Source: a bacterium (GTDB taxonomy: Bacteria; UBP14; UBA6098; B30-G16). Taken from it: a stretch of 10,964 nucleotides of DNA. Location of the stretch: positions 1 through 10,964 of the forward strand of contig JAUXEQ010000026.1 in assembly GCA_030620455.1 (NCBI GenBank), in the 5' to 3' direction. Below the pieces are notes generated by a model that was given only the letters and a program-made list of their open reading frames with translations, had not been told where the DNA came from and searched no databases. Of the stretch, positions 1 to 6,762 are shown piece by piece (the first letter of the stretch is position 1; every line of letters starts with the position of its first letter). The position numbers and the translations under genes were made by a program.

Positions 1-187
1 AAGGATTCCAAGCGGCAATATGCGAGGCTTGGGCTTGTTTATAATTCAATTTAGCCACCTTAACATTTGGACCTCTTTCTGTGGCAATATTTTCTGCTTC
101 AGATAAAGTTAGAATTGATTGTTCCTGTGAAAGTAATACACCACAAAGCAACACAATTATTGATATAATTAATAGGACTCTCAACAT
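1..187 (-). CDS. TolC/OEP-family outer-membrane efflux protein, N-terminus only
   Basis: This is a partial gene cut by the left window edge; about 62 codons are visible. The product begins with a hydrophobic signal peptide (roughly residues 2-20). A mature N-terminus follows with LTLSEAENIATERGPNVKVA, the characteristic start of TolC-type outer-membrane factors (LTLxEAxxxAxxxNPxxxxA), and then an amphipathic helix (LNYKQAQASHIAAWN). Proteins of this family form trimeric outer-membrane channels that dock on periplasmic adaptors. The gene starts 12 bases after the stop of the adaptor gene, which supports one efflux operon. The start is uncertain: a strong GGAGG lies only 2 bases before the ATG at 187-185, while the next codon, TTG at 184-182, has 5-base spacing. 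The family call rests on the signal peptide, the first repeat motif and the context. Confidence 0.82.
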   Translation of the reverse strand, partial: MLRVLLIISIIVLLCGVLLSQEQSILTLSEAENIATERGPNVKVAKLNYKQAQASHIAAWNP

Positions 188-196
188 CTCCTCCCG
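188..196 (-). promoter_or_regulatory. Ribosome-binding site abutting the outer-membrane protein start
   Basis: On the minus strand the purine run GGGAGGAG ends directly against the ATG at 187. Measured from GGAGG, the spacing is 2 bases to ATG and 5 bases to the following TTG. The TTG may therefore be the real start, which would shorten the protein by one residue. It sits in the 12-base gap between the adaptor and outer-membrane protein genes. Confidence 0.6.
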
Positions 197-199
197 GTT

Positions 200-1474
200 T
201 TATCTTTTCCCATGTCCACGTCCAACTCTAACCCTAATTTGCGGTCGTTTAGAACCTTTCATAGAAGATGAATCCTTGCCAAAAACCTTCATTCGAATAG
301 GTCGAACCGGATCGCCGTCCTTAAGCCCCCGTAAAGCCTTAAAAGGTCCAGTTACTATACTATCGTTTTCGTCCAAACCATCGAGAATCTCGATAAATTT
401 ATCATCAGAGTCACCAGTCTTTATCTTAACTTTATTGGCAAATCCATTGGAAACCTTAAATACTCCTTCTCCCTCGATCGATGTCACAGTGTCTTTGTAT
501 GCTACGACCGAGGATAAAGGAATAGATAGAACACTATCAAGGATTGCAGTTGTTATTGTAACAGTAACCGACATACCCGGACGTATTTGCGGACTAGGTT
601 TCTCTACTGCAACATCGACAAGAAAAGATGCTCTGCTCTCAGAGTCGTATGATTGCATTTGTCCTGTCTTTGCCTGATGAGAAACGTAAACCACTTTCCC
701 GGTGAAGAAAGTGTCTGGAAATGCATCTAACTCGATTTTTGCATCCTGACCAATTTTCAGATCAACTACATCCGCTTCGTCCACCTCAATTTTTGAGAGA
801 ATATTGGCATGTTGAGCTATTGTCATGATAACGCTCCCGGGATTATTCATAGTTCCCACCACAACGAATTCGCCCTCCTCAGCTTTTATCGAGGTTACAA
901 TTCCATCTATTGGCGATTTAATGGTTGTCATATTCAACTGTTCCCGTGCATCGCGAACAACCGCAGAGTGGGATACAACCTCATTTTTTGAAGACTCGAG
1001 TTGAGCCTTATAAACCTCATTGTTAGTTTGAGCCTCAAGAAGATCATCCTCGGATATTGCACCAATCTTCTTTAATTCCTCCGATTTGCGTAATTGGTTT
1101 TTGGCTCTATTATAATTAGCCTCGAATTGTCGAACTCTGGATTCCGCAGATCTAAGATTTGAAAGGGATTGTTCTAACTTTGCTTGGAACCTGTTATCCT
1201 CGAGAACTACAAGACAATCCCCGACTGAAACGGTATCACCCTCCTCGATATATAATTTGATAATTTTTTCTGAGACTTCAGCAGAAATATTCACGTCACT
1301 TTTCGGTTCTATATTACCAAAGGCGACAACTGTAGATTTAATGGTATGTTTTCCCATCGTTTCAATGTTCACAAGCTTTGCGGAGGAACGACCTTTAACC
1401 GCAAACATACCGATAACGACTACAATAACAATTACAATAATAATACCTAAAATAATCCAAATAATTTTTTTCAT
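200..1474 (-). CDS. Efflux RND/MacA-like periplasmic adaptor subunit (HlyD family)
   Basis: A 424-residue membrane-fusion protein that would link an inner-membrane pump to a TolC-type channel. An N-terminal membrane anchor covers residues 4-26. A first barrel/lipoyl half follows at about 45-98 (AFGNIEPKSDVNISAEV, then EEGDTVSVGDCLVVLED). An alpha-hairpin coiled coil spans about 97-180, the second lipoyl half is at 183-205 (TIKSPIDGIVTSIKAEEGEF), and a beta-barrel plus membrane-proximal domain fill about 220-390, including RPGMSVTV at 298-305 and LSIPLSSVV at 316-324. This order and length are typical of MacA-like adaptors. The last 30 or so residues are rich in Arg and Lys and lie beyond the usual domain end. 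Its ATG overlaps the TGA of the upstream gene (ATGA), with AAGGTGA as ribosome-binding site inside that gene. The pump itself is not in the window; a MacB-type ABC permease beyond the left edge is an inference. Confidence 0.93.
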   Translation of the reverse strand: MKKIIWIILGIIIVIVIVVVIGMFAVKGRSSAKLVNIETMGKHTIKSTVVAFGNIEPKSDVNISAEVSEKIIKLYIEEGDTVSVGDCLVVLEDNRFQAKLEQSLSNLRSAESRVRQFEANYNRAKNQLRKSEELKKIGAISEDDLLEAQTNNEVYKAQLESSKNEVVSHSAVVRDAREQLNMTTIKSPIDGIVTSIKAEEGEFVVVGTMNNPGSVIMTIAQHANILSKIEVDEADVVDLKIGQDAKIELDAFPDTFFTGKVVYVSHQAKTGQMQSYDSESRASFLVDVAVEKPSPQIRPGMSVTVTITTAILDSVLSIPLSSVVAYKDTVTSIEGEGVFKVSNGFANKVKIKTGDSDDKFIEILDGLDENDSIVTGPFKALRGLKDGDPVRPIRMKVFGKDSSSMKGSKRPQIRVRVGRGHGKR

Positions 1475-3207
1475 GGTTCACTCACCTTGTATATTGACCA
1501 CTTGCCTGAAGTTGCAGCTGGTGCAACCGAGCAATCTTTAATAGTTTCGCACACAATATATGATGCATCGTATTTTCTTGCGAGTTTAATCTTTTGACCA
1601 ATGGAAAGTTTATTGTAATATCTCTCTAAATTTTCTGGCTTAGCTTGCTTAGCAGTAGCATTTTTCGGTAAATAATTCCACAATCTCTCATACCATGCAA
1701 TAGAAAATTCAGAACTATAAATTGCTGTACAACCGCTTTTCCAGTCGAAAACAACACCTCTTTGTGAATAAACTCTGAATCCTGGTTCCACTGGAGGAAC
1801 AAGAAATATCTCGGATTTAGTCGTTATTTCTTTTGCTTTGTATTGAATTTGAACCCAATCGTCGTTCTGGACTCTAAAAATGCCACCTATAGTCGCTCTT
1901 GAAATCCCAATAACTAATATAGCAAGCAACAGAAGTTTTTTGTTTCTCGTTAGAACAAGAAATATCCCAGAAATCCCCCAAAGACCGTATTTAAGCAACA
2001 ATTTATAGTCTATGTATGTTATACTTTTTAGCAATGAATCACTATCTAATCTTAGAAATATTGTTGGGATACTCAAAAGAAATAGCAGTATAATCAAACC
2101 AGCAATAACGTATTGCCAAAGCTTTCTCTTAACAAAAAGCCCCAACAATCCAAACTGTATCAAATTCGGCTGTACACCAAAAATTCCAATAGACATAACC
2201 GCTTGAGCTGGCGAATTGATATTATCAAATACCCATCGGACAACAAAAGGCATAAACATAATTACAATAAAGACAGTGCTTCTGAAAAGCTGCAGCCTGA
2301 TAATTGAGGGTATAACTACAATTTCAGAAAATAATGTGCTTATCAAACAAAGAAATCCTACGGAAATTAAAAGAGGAACAAACCATTTCTTTGTTGAATT
2401 GAAATATCTTTTTATAGCCATAATGCCAATAACAAAAAAAGAAATAAATGACAGCCATAAAGTTCCTAAAGCTGATGGGAATATTTCTGTCGCAGATCTA
2501 ATTCTGATAACATTAAGCCATAATTTAAAAAAATCGGGTGGCTCGAAAATATTAGAACTTAAAATCATTGCCAATACCGGTGTGGAAATTGCCAGAGTAA
2601 TTAAACCGTAAAGTAAAATTTGCCAGTACTTCCGTTGAAATATCAGATAAATTCCCCAAAAAATTACCGCTGGGACAATAAACATACCGTGAAAATTCAT
2701 ACCTATTCCCAGCATAACAGCGGATATGAGCGTTTTACTTTGCAAAAGGAAATATATAGCCAAAATAGCACATAATATCCCAGGTTGCTGATGACTAAAA
2801 GAGCCATACCAACAAGCTGCACCCAATACAGGCAAATAATTTCCCGCGAAAATTATACCTGCGAATATTGCATATTTGTAATCGCCGATTATTAGCTCCC
2901 AGAGCAGAAGGAGTGAGTAAAATATTGCAATTTGGAATAATACATATGCAATAATCCAAACTGAAAGGAGCCAGTGATCAGGTATTTGAAATGCTGCAAG
3001 CACATTAAAAAATATAGAACAACTCCCAAAATCGTTTGCAATAGGATCGGAACCAAAAGTAGCACTACCCTCGAGATATCTTATCAGAGGAATATACAAT
3101 TCTTGATTCCCCATATCTACCGTTGGATGCACGATCAGTATCTGCGCAATTGTGAGAACAACTGCGAAAAGTAGTATCTTTCGCCAGTTCCAATTACTTT
3201 GAGGCAT
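1471..3207 (-). CDS. Polytopic membrane protein, GT-C-like architecture, function unknown
   Basis: A 578-residue integral membrane protein with roughly ten or more hydrophobic segments between residues 11 and 445 and a soluble C-terminal domain at about 450-578. After the first helix comes an extracytoplasmic loop with acidic residues (HPTVDMGNQELYIP, 27-40), as in GT-C lipid-linked glycosyltransferases. Other markers are SFSHQQPG (136-143), GIGMNFHGMF (167-176) and RLQLFRSTVF (304-313). The C-terminal domain has PPVEPGFRVYSQR (471-483), VFDWKSG (486-492) and AWYERL (504-509). This resembles uncharacterised DUF6798-type membrane proteins as I remember them; a family search is needed. I chose ATG at 3207 because AAGGA lies 8 bases upstream; a TTG at 3249 is possible but lacks such a site. 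The start overlaps the macro-domain gene by 14 bases and the TGA overlaps the adaptor start, so all are probably co-translated. Substrate is unknown. Confidence 0.85.
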   Translation of the reverse strand: MPQSNWNWRKILLFAVVLTIAQILIVHPTVDMGNQELYIPLIRYLEGSATFGSDPIANDFGSCSIFFNVLAAFQIPDHWLLSVWIIAYVLFQIAIFYSLLLLWELIIGDYKYAIFAGIIFAGNYLPVLGAACWYGSFSHQQPGILCAILAIYFLLQSKTLISAVMLGIGMNFHGMFIVPAVIFWGIYLIFQRKYWQILLYGLITLAISTPVLAMILSSNIFEPPDFFKLWLNVIRIRSATEIFPSALGTLWLSFISFFVIGIMAIKRYFNSTKKWFVPLLISVGFLCLISTLFSEIVVIPSIIRLQLFRSTVFIVIMFMPFVVRWVFDNINSPAQAVMSIGIFGVQPNLIQFGLLGLFVKRKLWQYVIAGLIILLFLLSIPTIFLRLDSDSLLKSITYIDYKLLLKYGLWGISGIFLVLTRNKKLLLLAILVIGISRATIGGIFRVQNDDWVQIQYKAKEITTKSEIFLVPPVEPGFRVYSQRGVVFDWKSGCTAIYSSEFSIAWYERLWNYLPKNATAKQAKPENLERYYNKLSIGQKIKLARKYDASYIVCETIKDCSVAPAATSGKWSIYKVSEP

Positions 3208-3745
3208 TTTCCAGTTCCTTTTTGAATAAATTTGCAGTATAGGAATCAATTGCGCAGAATCTTACTTCTTTCAATGTCTCGGGTTTATCGATAGTCGATA
3301 TAATTTCGTCAATAATAATTCTAACACCTTCTTCTTTAGGATATCCATATATACCTGTGCTTATTGCAGGTAATGAAACCGAACTTAGTTTCAATTCTAT
3401 AGCTTTTTTAATAGAATTACGCACAGCATTTCTAAGCTTTTTTTCTTCGTTGCCTTCACCCCATATCGGTCCGACAGCATGAATAACATATCTTGCGCAA
3501 AGATTCCCCGCCGATGTTATCGCAATTTGACCCACCGGAACATTTCCATGTTCAGATATCCATCGATGAGATTCTTTGGCAATCTGCTCACCGCCCTTAG
3601 TTAAAATTGCAGCTGCAACACCACCACCATGAGCTAATCGAGAACCGGCTGCATTAACAATCACATCGGATTGTTCATCGGTAATGTCGCCGAGAACCGC
3701 TACCAAATCGACTTTGCCTATTGTTACACGTTTTAATTCCCTCAT
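3194..3745 (-). CDS. Macro-domain protein (ADP-ribose binding, possible deacylase or hydrolase)
   Basis: A 183-residue single macro domain, the usual length for stand-alone bacterial and archaeal members. The ligand-binding landmarks occur in order: GDIT (19-22, adenine-contacting Asp), NAAG (31-34), LAHGGGVAAAI (37-47, glycine-rich phosphate loop), YVIHAVGP (86-93) and PAISTGIYGYP (126-136, second phosphate loop). Macro domains bind ADP-ribose or O-acetyl-ADP-ribose and some remove ADP-ribose from proteins or nucleic acids. The HGGGVA type loop resembles archaeal Af1521 more than the MacroD/YmdB type, which has GGGGVDGAI with a catalytic Asp. The second Asn of the common NAAN is Gly34 here. 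The ATG at 3745 has AAGGA about 8 bases upstream. This is the first gene of the minus-strand operon and overlaps the membrane protein downstream. No paired ADP-ribosyltransferase is visible, so the role is open. Confidence 0.95.
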   Translation of the reverse strand: MRELKRVTIGKVDLVAVLGDITDEQSDVIVNAAGSRLAHGGGVAAAILTKGGEQIAKESHRWISEHGNVPVGQIAITSAGNLCARYVIHAVGPIWGEGNEEKKLRNAVRNSIKKAIELKLSSVSLPAISTGIYGYPKEEGVRIIIDEIISTIDKPETLKEVRFCAIDSYTANLFKKELENASK

Positions 3746-3800
3746 GGGAAATCCTTTTCTAAAAACGAGTTGAACCGATGTTAAACTATTTCAGTCGGAA

Positions 3801-3828
3801 AGGATAACAAAATATTGCAAAATATCAA
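3801..3828 (-). promoter_or_regulatory. Candidate sigma70 promoter for the macro-domain/efflux operon
   Basis: On the minus strand a TTGATA -35 (3823-3828, 5 of 6 consensus) is followed after 16 bases by a TATCCT -10 (3801-3806, 4 of 6). Transcription would start near 3794, about 50 bases before the macro-domain ATG. It lies in the 119-base divergent gap shared with the release-factor gene and would overlap that gene's promoter region. This is a motif match only. Confidence 0.4.
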
Positions 3829-3843
3829 GAGTCATTGTAAATT
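3815..3843 (+). promoter_or_regulatory. Weak candidate promoter for prfB
   Basis: TTGCAA (3815-3820) and TAAATT (3838-3843) are separated by 17 bases, each 4 of 6 to the sigma70 consensus. This would place the transcript start just ahead of the AAAGGAGG ribosome-binding site at 3853-3860. The match is weak and the region is AT-rich, so chance is a real alternative. Confidence 0.28.
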
Positions 3844-3864
3844 TAAATAAATAAAGGAGGATTT

Positions 3865-4957
3865 ATGGCTGAAAAAACAAGTATAAATATCGTGGGAATA
3901 AAACAACGCTGGGATAGACTTAGGGGGTATCTTTAACCTGCCGGAAATGCAAAGTCGAATAAGTGAACTCGAAGAAGATTTATCTCAACCAGACGTCTGG
4001 AACGATCCTCAAAAGGCACAGAAGTTGTCTGAGGAGAGAAAGAGATTAACACAAACGGTAGAACGTGCTGAAGCACTGAAAAACAGAATAAAAGATGCTG
4101 AAGTACTAATCGAGTTATTTGAGCCTGGAAGCAAAGATTATACAGAACTGGAATTAGAATTTTCTGAAATAACGCACGAACTTAGGGAATTTGAAATTCA
4201 AAGTTATTTATCCGAGCCTGAGGATAAAGGTGAAGCTATAATGGAGATCCACTCCGGAGCCGGTGGAACCGAGGCTCAAGATTGGGCGGAAATGCTTCTT
4301 AGAATGTACCTCAGATACTGCGAGAGAAAAAAATGGAGTGTCAATGTTGTGGACAAACTGGATGGTGACGAAGCGGGAATAAAATCTGCAACTCTCGAGA
4401 TTAAAGGTGAATTTGCATTCGGATATTTGAAATCGGAAATTGGAGTTCACAGGTTGGTAAGAATTTCGCCGTTCGATTCCAATCGTCGAAGGCATACATC
4501 CTTCGCCTCGGTTTTTATTTATCCCGAAACAGAAGAAATTGAAAAAATTGAGATCGATGAATCCGATCTTAAAATCGACACCTTTCACTCCTCTGGACAT
4601 GGTGGACAAAATGTCAATAAATTAGAAACCGCTGTTAGGATAACGCATATACCTACAAAAACTGTGAGCAATTGTCAGGCAGAACGAACACAGCATAGGA
4701 ACAAAGAAGTTGCGATGAAACTCCTCAAGGCAAAGCTTTTAGCGCTAAAAAAGGCTGAGGAGCAAGAGAAACAAGATGAGATCGAGAAATCTAAGAAAAG
4801 AATCGAATGGGGAAGTCAAATTAGAAGTTACGTGCTGCATCCGTACAAAATGGTCAAGGATTTGCGAACGAGATACGAGACATCGCAAGCGGAATCTGTA
4901 TTAGATGGTGAAATAGAGGGATTCATACAGGCATATTTGAGCTGGGGAGCAGAATAG
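3865..4957 (+). CDS. prfB: Peptide chain release factor 2, expressed by programmed +1 frameshift
   Basis: The product catalyses translation termination at UGA and UAA. The frame opens with ATG at 3865, 4 bases after AGGAGG, and reads MAEKTSINIVGIKQRWDRL-RGYL before an in-frame TAA at 3934-3936. Skipping T3934 joins it to the frame ending at TAG 4955-4957, giving 363 residues (E. coli RF2 has 365). The RGYL-x-L...PDVWNDP junction aligns with canonical RF2. Visible landmarks are the coiled N-terminal domain (about 1-110), HSGAGGTEAQDWA (129-141), the SPF codon-recognition tripeptide (201-203) that separates RF2 from RF1, and the GGQ peptidyl-tRNA hydrolysis motif (246-248). The C-terminal domain 3/4 helix is rich in Lys and Glu. 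Oddities: the GGQ loop is SSGHGGQ rather than SGAGGQ, and the usual PTGIVxQCQ is PTKTVSNCQ. An annotation starting at ATG 3947 would miss 27 residues. The usual lysS neighbour is absent downstream. Confidence 0.96.
3922..3937 (+). promoter_or_regulatory. RF2 programmed +1 frameshift site with UAA instead of UGA
   Basis: The site reads AGGGGG TAT CTT TAA C. It has an internal Shine-Dalgarno-like AGGGGG (3922-3927), a 3-base spacer, the slippery CTT Leu codon (3931-3933), an in-frame stop TAA (3934-3936) and then C. The E. coli prfB site is identical except that the stop is TGA. Slippage of the P-site tRNA from CTT to TTT (3932-3934) continues at AAC, so Asn24 replaces the usual Asp. In the known mechanism, slow termination when RF2 is scarce promotes the shift. 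Here both RF1 and RF2 could read the stop, so feedback would respond to both factors. Confidence 0.9.
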
Positions 4958-5014
4958 ATATTGGATTTGAAATGTCAGATACTTGAAACAGTTAACTAAT
5001 CTATTTCACAATTA

Positions 5015-6355
5015 TTAGCGTAAAAATATTATTCGATTCGATTTTGTTTTCCCATTGGATGTTGCACGAACGATGTATACACCGGATGAAACGGAGTTAT
5101 CGGGTTTCCATGTATATGGAGCGTGATTTTGTTCGCATAGCAACCGACCGTTTAGAGCAAGAATCTGCAATTTAGAATTTTCTGGTAGATCGAGCTTGCA
5201 TGCGGAATTGAATGGATTAGGATAAAATATTATCTGGAAATCATCGATGGATTCGACTTTCTCTTCAGTAATTCCAGCACCTAAACCCAAAGAATCCGTT
5301 TTAAGGATAAAAGCACCATTGCTATAGTCACCTATGCTTAAGAAGCCTTTATCGGAGGTTTGAATTATACAATTTCCATCTAATTTATCGTATCCTTTTA
5401 ACGCATTTCTGCGCCAAAAAACATCGCCATTTGAGAAAAGTTTTAGCATTGCATGTTCAGTGCCTGCGCATGCATATCCTCCATCGGTGGTTGTGCATAT
5501 CGATCGAAATCCAACATCAAAATATTTCCCGAGATTATAAAACCTTGTCCATATAGTGTCACCATCCCAATTAAGCTTTAAAAGCCAACAATATTGTGGT
5601 CTAAACGAACAGGTTCCTCCTGCAACAATAATTGCACTATCTGCGGATAATGTTACAGAATAAGCATAATCATTACCAGGACAGCCATACGGTCTAATCC
5701 ATATCGGTACGCCTAAGGAATCCGTTCTTAAAACATAGACATCCTGACTTCCTGACCCGAATAAATAGGAGTATCCTACTATAACAAAACCACCATCAGG
5801 TGCTTGTACAATTGATCTTCCAACAGCCCACGGATATGTTTTAGTCCAAAGCGTGTCTCCGTCTTTATCCAACCTTAGCAATAGCAATAGACTATCAACT
5901 CCGTATCTAATAGAATAAGTATACCCAACAACGGCAAAACCACCATCAGATAACAGTACAGCTCCGTGTGCAAAGTTATAGTTAATGGAGTTGTACGAAT
6001 ATGTTTTATCCCAAATTACAGCTCCATCTATATCGACTTTAAGCAAATGAACCACACTGGAACATGGAATGACTGTATAGCTTGTGATTAAAAAGCAACT
6101 GTCATCGGTTTTCACAATTGAGTATGCTCGATCACCACACCAATGAGTATACTCACCGAAAGTCTTTGTCCAAACTGAATCTCCATGCTCGTCGATCTTC
6201 GTTAGAACATTTCTCCCGACCGCTAAATAATTACCTTCATATGTTTGGACTACCGATTGTCCTCTCACATTTTCAGAATAATACTTTAACCATCCACCAG
6301 AAGCAAAATGTGCAAACCCTAATACAACAAGTAGAATTATAATCTGTTTCTTCAT
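5015..6355 (-). CDS. Secreted beta-propeller-like repeat protein with type IX secretion-type C-terminal sorting domain
   Basis: A 446-residue exported protein of unknown ligand. The signal peptide is residues 1-20 (MKKQIIILLVVLGFAHFASG). Residues about 35-360 contain about seven imperfect repeats of 40-50 residues built as DGGF-x-VVGY ... LLKLDxDGDTxWTKTY, for example at 136-172, 185-220, 238-270 and 289-315; this pattern suggests a seven-bladed propeller. The C-terminal 75 residues carry FYPNPFNSACKLDLPE (377-392), ILALNGRLL (398-406), WKPDNSVSSGVYIVRA (416-431) and a basic end (KSNRIIFLR), matching type A sorting domains that direct outer-membrane passage and surface attachment. I chose ATG at 6355 because AGGAGG lies 8 bases upstream; ATG at 6361 is only 2 bases from it, and ATG at 6394 precedes it. 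It is convergent with prfB and monocistronic in this window. No secretion-machinery genes are visible. Confidence 0.86.
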   Translation of the reverse strand: MKKQIIILLVVLGFAHFASGGWLKYYSENVRGQSVVQTYEGNYLAVGRNVLTKIDEHGDSVWTKTFGEYTHWCGDRAYSIVKTDDSCFLITSYTVIPCSSVVHLLKVDIDGAVIWDKTYSYNSINYNFAHGAVLLSDGGFAVVGYTYSIRYGVDSLLLLLRLDKDGDTLWTKTYPWAVGRSIVQAPDGGFVIVGYSYLFGSGSQDVYVLRTDSLGVPIWIRPYGCPGNDYAYSVTLSADSAIIVAGGTCSFRPQYCWLLKLNWDGDTIWTRFYNLGKYFDVGFRSICTTTDGGYACAGTEHAMLKLFSNGDVFWRRNALKGYDKLDGNCIIQTSDKGFLSIGDYSNGAFILKTDSLGLGAGITEEKVESIDDFQIIFYPNPFNSACKLDLPENSKLQILALNGRLLCEQNHAPYTWKPDNSVSSGVYIVRATSNGKTKSNRIIFLR

Positions 6356-6363
6356 GTTCATAT

Positions 6364-6369
6364 CCTCCT
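6364..6369 (-). promoter_or_regulatory. Ribosome-binding site that sets the propeller gene start
   Basis: Minus-strand AGGAGG stands 8 bases before ATG 6355-6353 and 2 bases before ATG 6361-6359. The spacing favours the downstream ATG, which begins a clean MKK-type signal peptide. Confidence 0.7.
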
Positions 6370-6429
6370 TCGGTTTAAATTCTTGAAATGACATATGAAT
6401 TTAACTGAAAATTCACAATTTCCAAGCTA

Positions 6430-6458
6430 ATACTATATATTTCAAAACATTATGTCAA
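6430..6458 (-). promoter_or_regulatory. Candidate sigma70 promoter for the propeller gene
   Basis: On the minus strand a perfect TTGACA (6453-6458) is followed after 17 bases by TAGTAT (6430-6435, 4 of 6). A TATAGT at 15-base spacing is an alternative -10. The implied leader is about 68 bases, ending in the AGGAGG site. The perfect -35 makes this one of the stronger promoter candidates in the window. Confidence 0.5.
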
Positions 6459-6510
6459 CCTATAGCTTTCTCCAATTTAATTCTCTAACTCAAAATCCTA
6501 ATCTTTTGAA

Positions 6511-6549
6511 CCCCTCATCCTAAATCCTTCTCCCCAAGGAGAAGGACTT
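6511..6549 (+). repeat. CCCCTCA-type palindromic repeat, copy 1
   Basis: CCCCTCATCC at 6511-6520 is followed by a perfect 9-bp hairpin: TCCTTCTCC (6525-6533), loop CCAA, GGAGAAGGA (6538-6546). The second copy, on the opposite strand at 9150-9205, shares CCCCTCA and the TCTCCCCAAGGAGA core. It resembles the CCCTCACCC...CCCTCTCCCCAAGG family of short intergenic repeats that I recall from many bacterial genomes. It lies in the 407-base gap between the propeller and ABC exporter genes. That gap otherwise holds only the two promoter candidates and AT-rich sequence. Confidence 0.7.
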
Positions 6550-6651
6550 ACATAGGTATTGGAATTATTTCTCCTCTTTCCTATGGAGATTTTTAATTCT
6601 AAAAGATTTTATGCCTAATAAGTAATTGAAATCAAAAATACATTTTTATTA

Positions 6652-6683
6652 TTGTAAATTTTAGGTCACACCTATTATAATAG
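6652..6683 (+). promoter_or_regulatory. Candidate promoter with palindromic operator-like elements, upstream of the ABC exporter
   Basis: A perfect TATAAT -10 (6676-6681) has a TTGTAA -35 (6652-6657, 4 of 6) 18 bases upstream. The spacer contains the dyad TAGGT-CAC-ACCTA (6662-6674), and the -10 is itself inside a perfect 12-bp palindrome, CTATTATAATAG (6672-6683). A repressor bound at the dyad would block the promoter. The leader would be about 75 bases. The palindromes are exact; the regulatory reading is inference. Confidence 0.5.
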
Positions 6684-6762
6684 AATTTATTTTCGAGAGG
6701 ATTTGTCCTTAGTTAAGATTGCTTATTTCGATTAGATAAAAAAGTTTTGGAAGGAATGTTAA

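Noticed and set aside
81..677. Plus-strand open frame of 198 codons
   Set aside because: It is antisense to the adaptor and outer-membrane protein genes, whose products are clearly recognisable; the plus-strand translation has no family features.
2012..2611. Several plus-strand open frames within the membrane protein gene
   Set aside because: They are Lys/Ile/Asn-rich shadows of an AT-rich gene on the other strand, without ribosome-binding sites.
3865..3936. prfB as a pseudogene or an error-containing gene because of the early TAA
   Set aside because: The stop lies exactly in a complete RF2 frameshift signal with spacing identical to E. coli, and the downstream frame is intact with GGQ and SPF.
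4208..4609. Minus-strand open frame of 133 codons inside prfB
   Set aside because: It is antisense to the conserved core of RF2 and has no recognisable protein features.
4958..5014. Intrinsic terminator between the convergent prfB and propeller genes
   Set aside because: I found only short AT-rich pairings (TGAAAT with ATTTCA) and no GC-rich stem with a T-run.
6551..6590. CATAGG/CCTATG and TCTCC/GGAGA inverted pairs followed by TTTTT
   Set aside because: The arms are only 5-6 bp, the loops are mutually exclusive, and nothing is transcribed toward this point that would need a terminator here.
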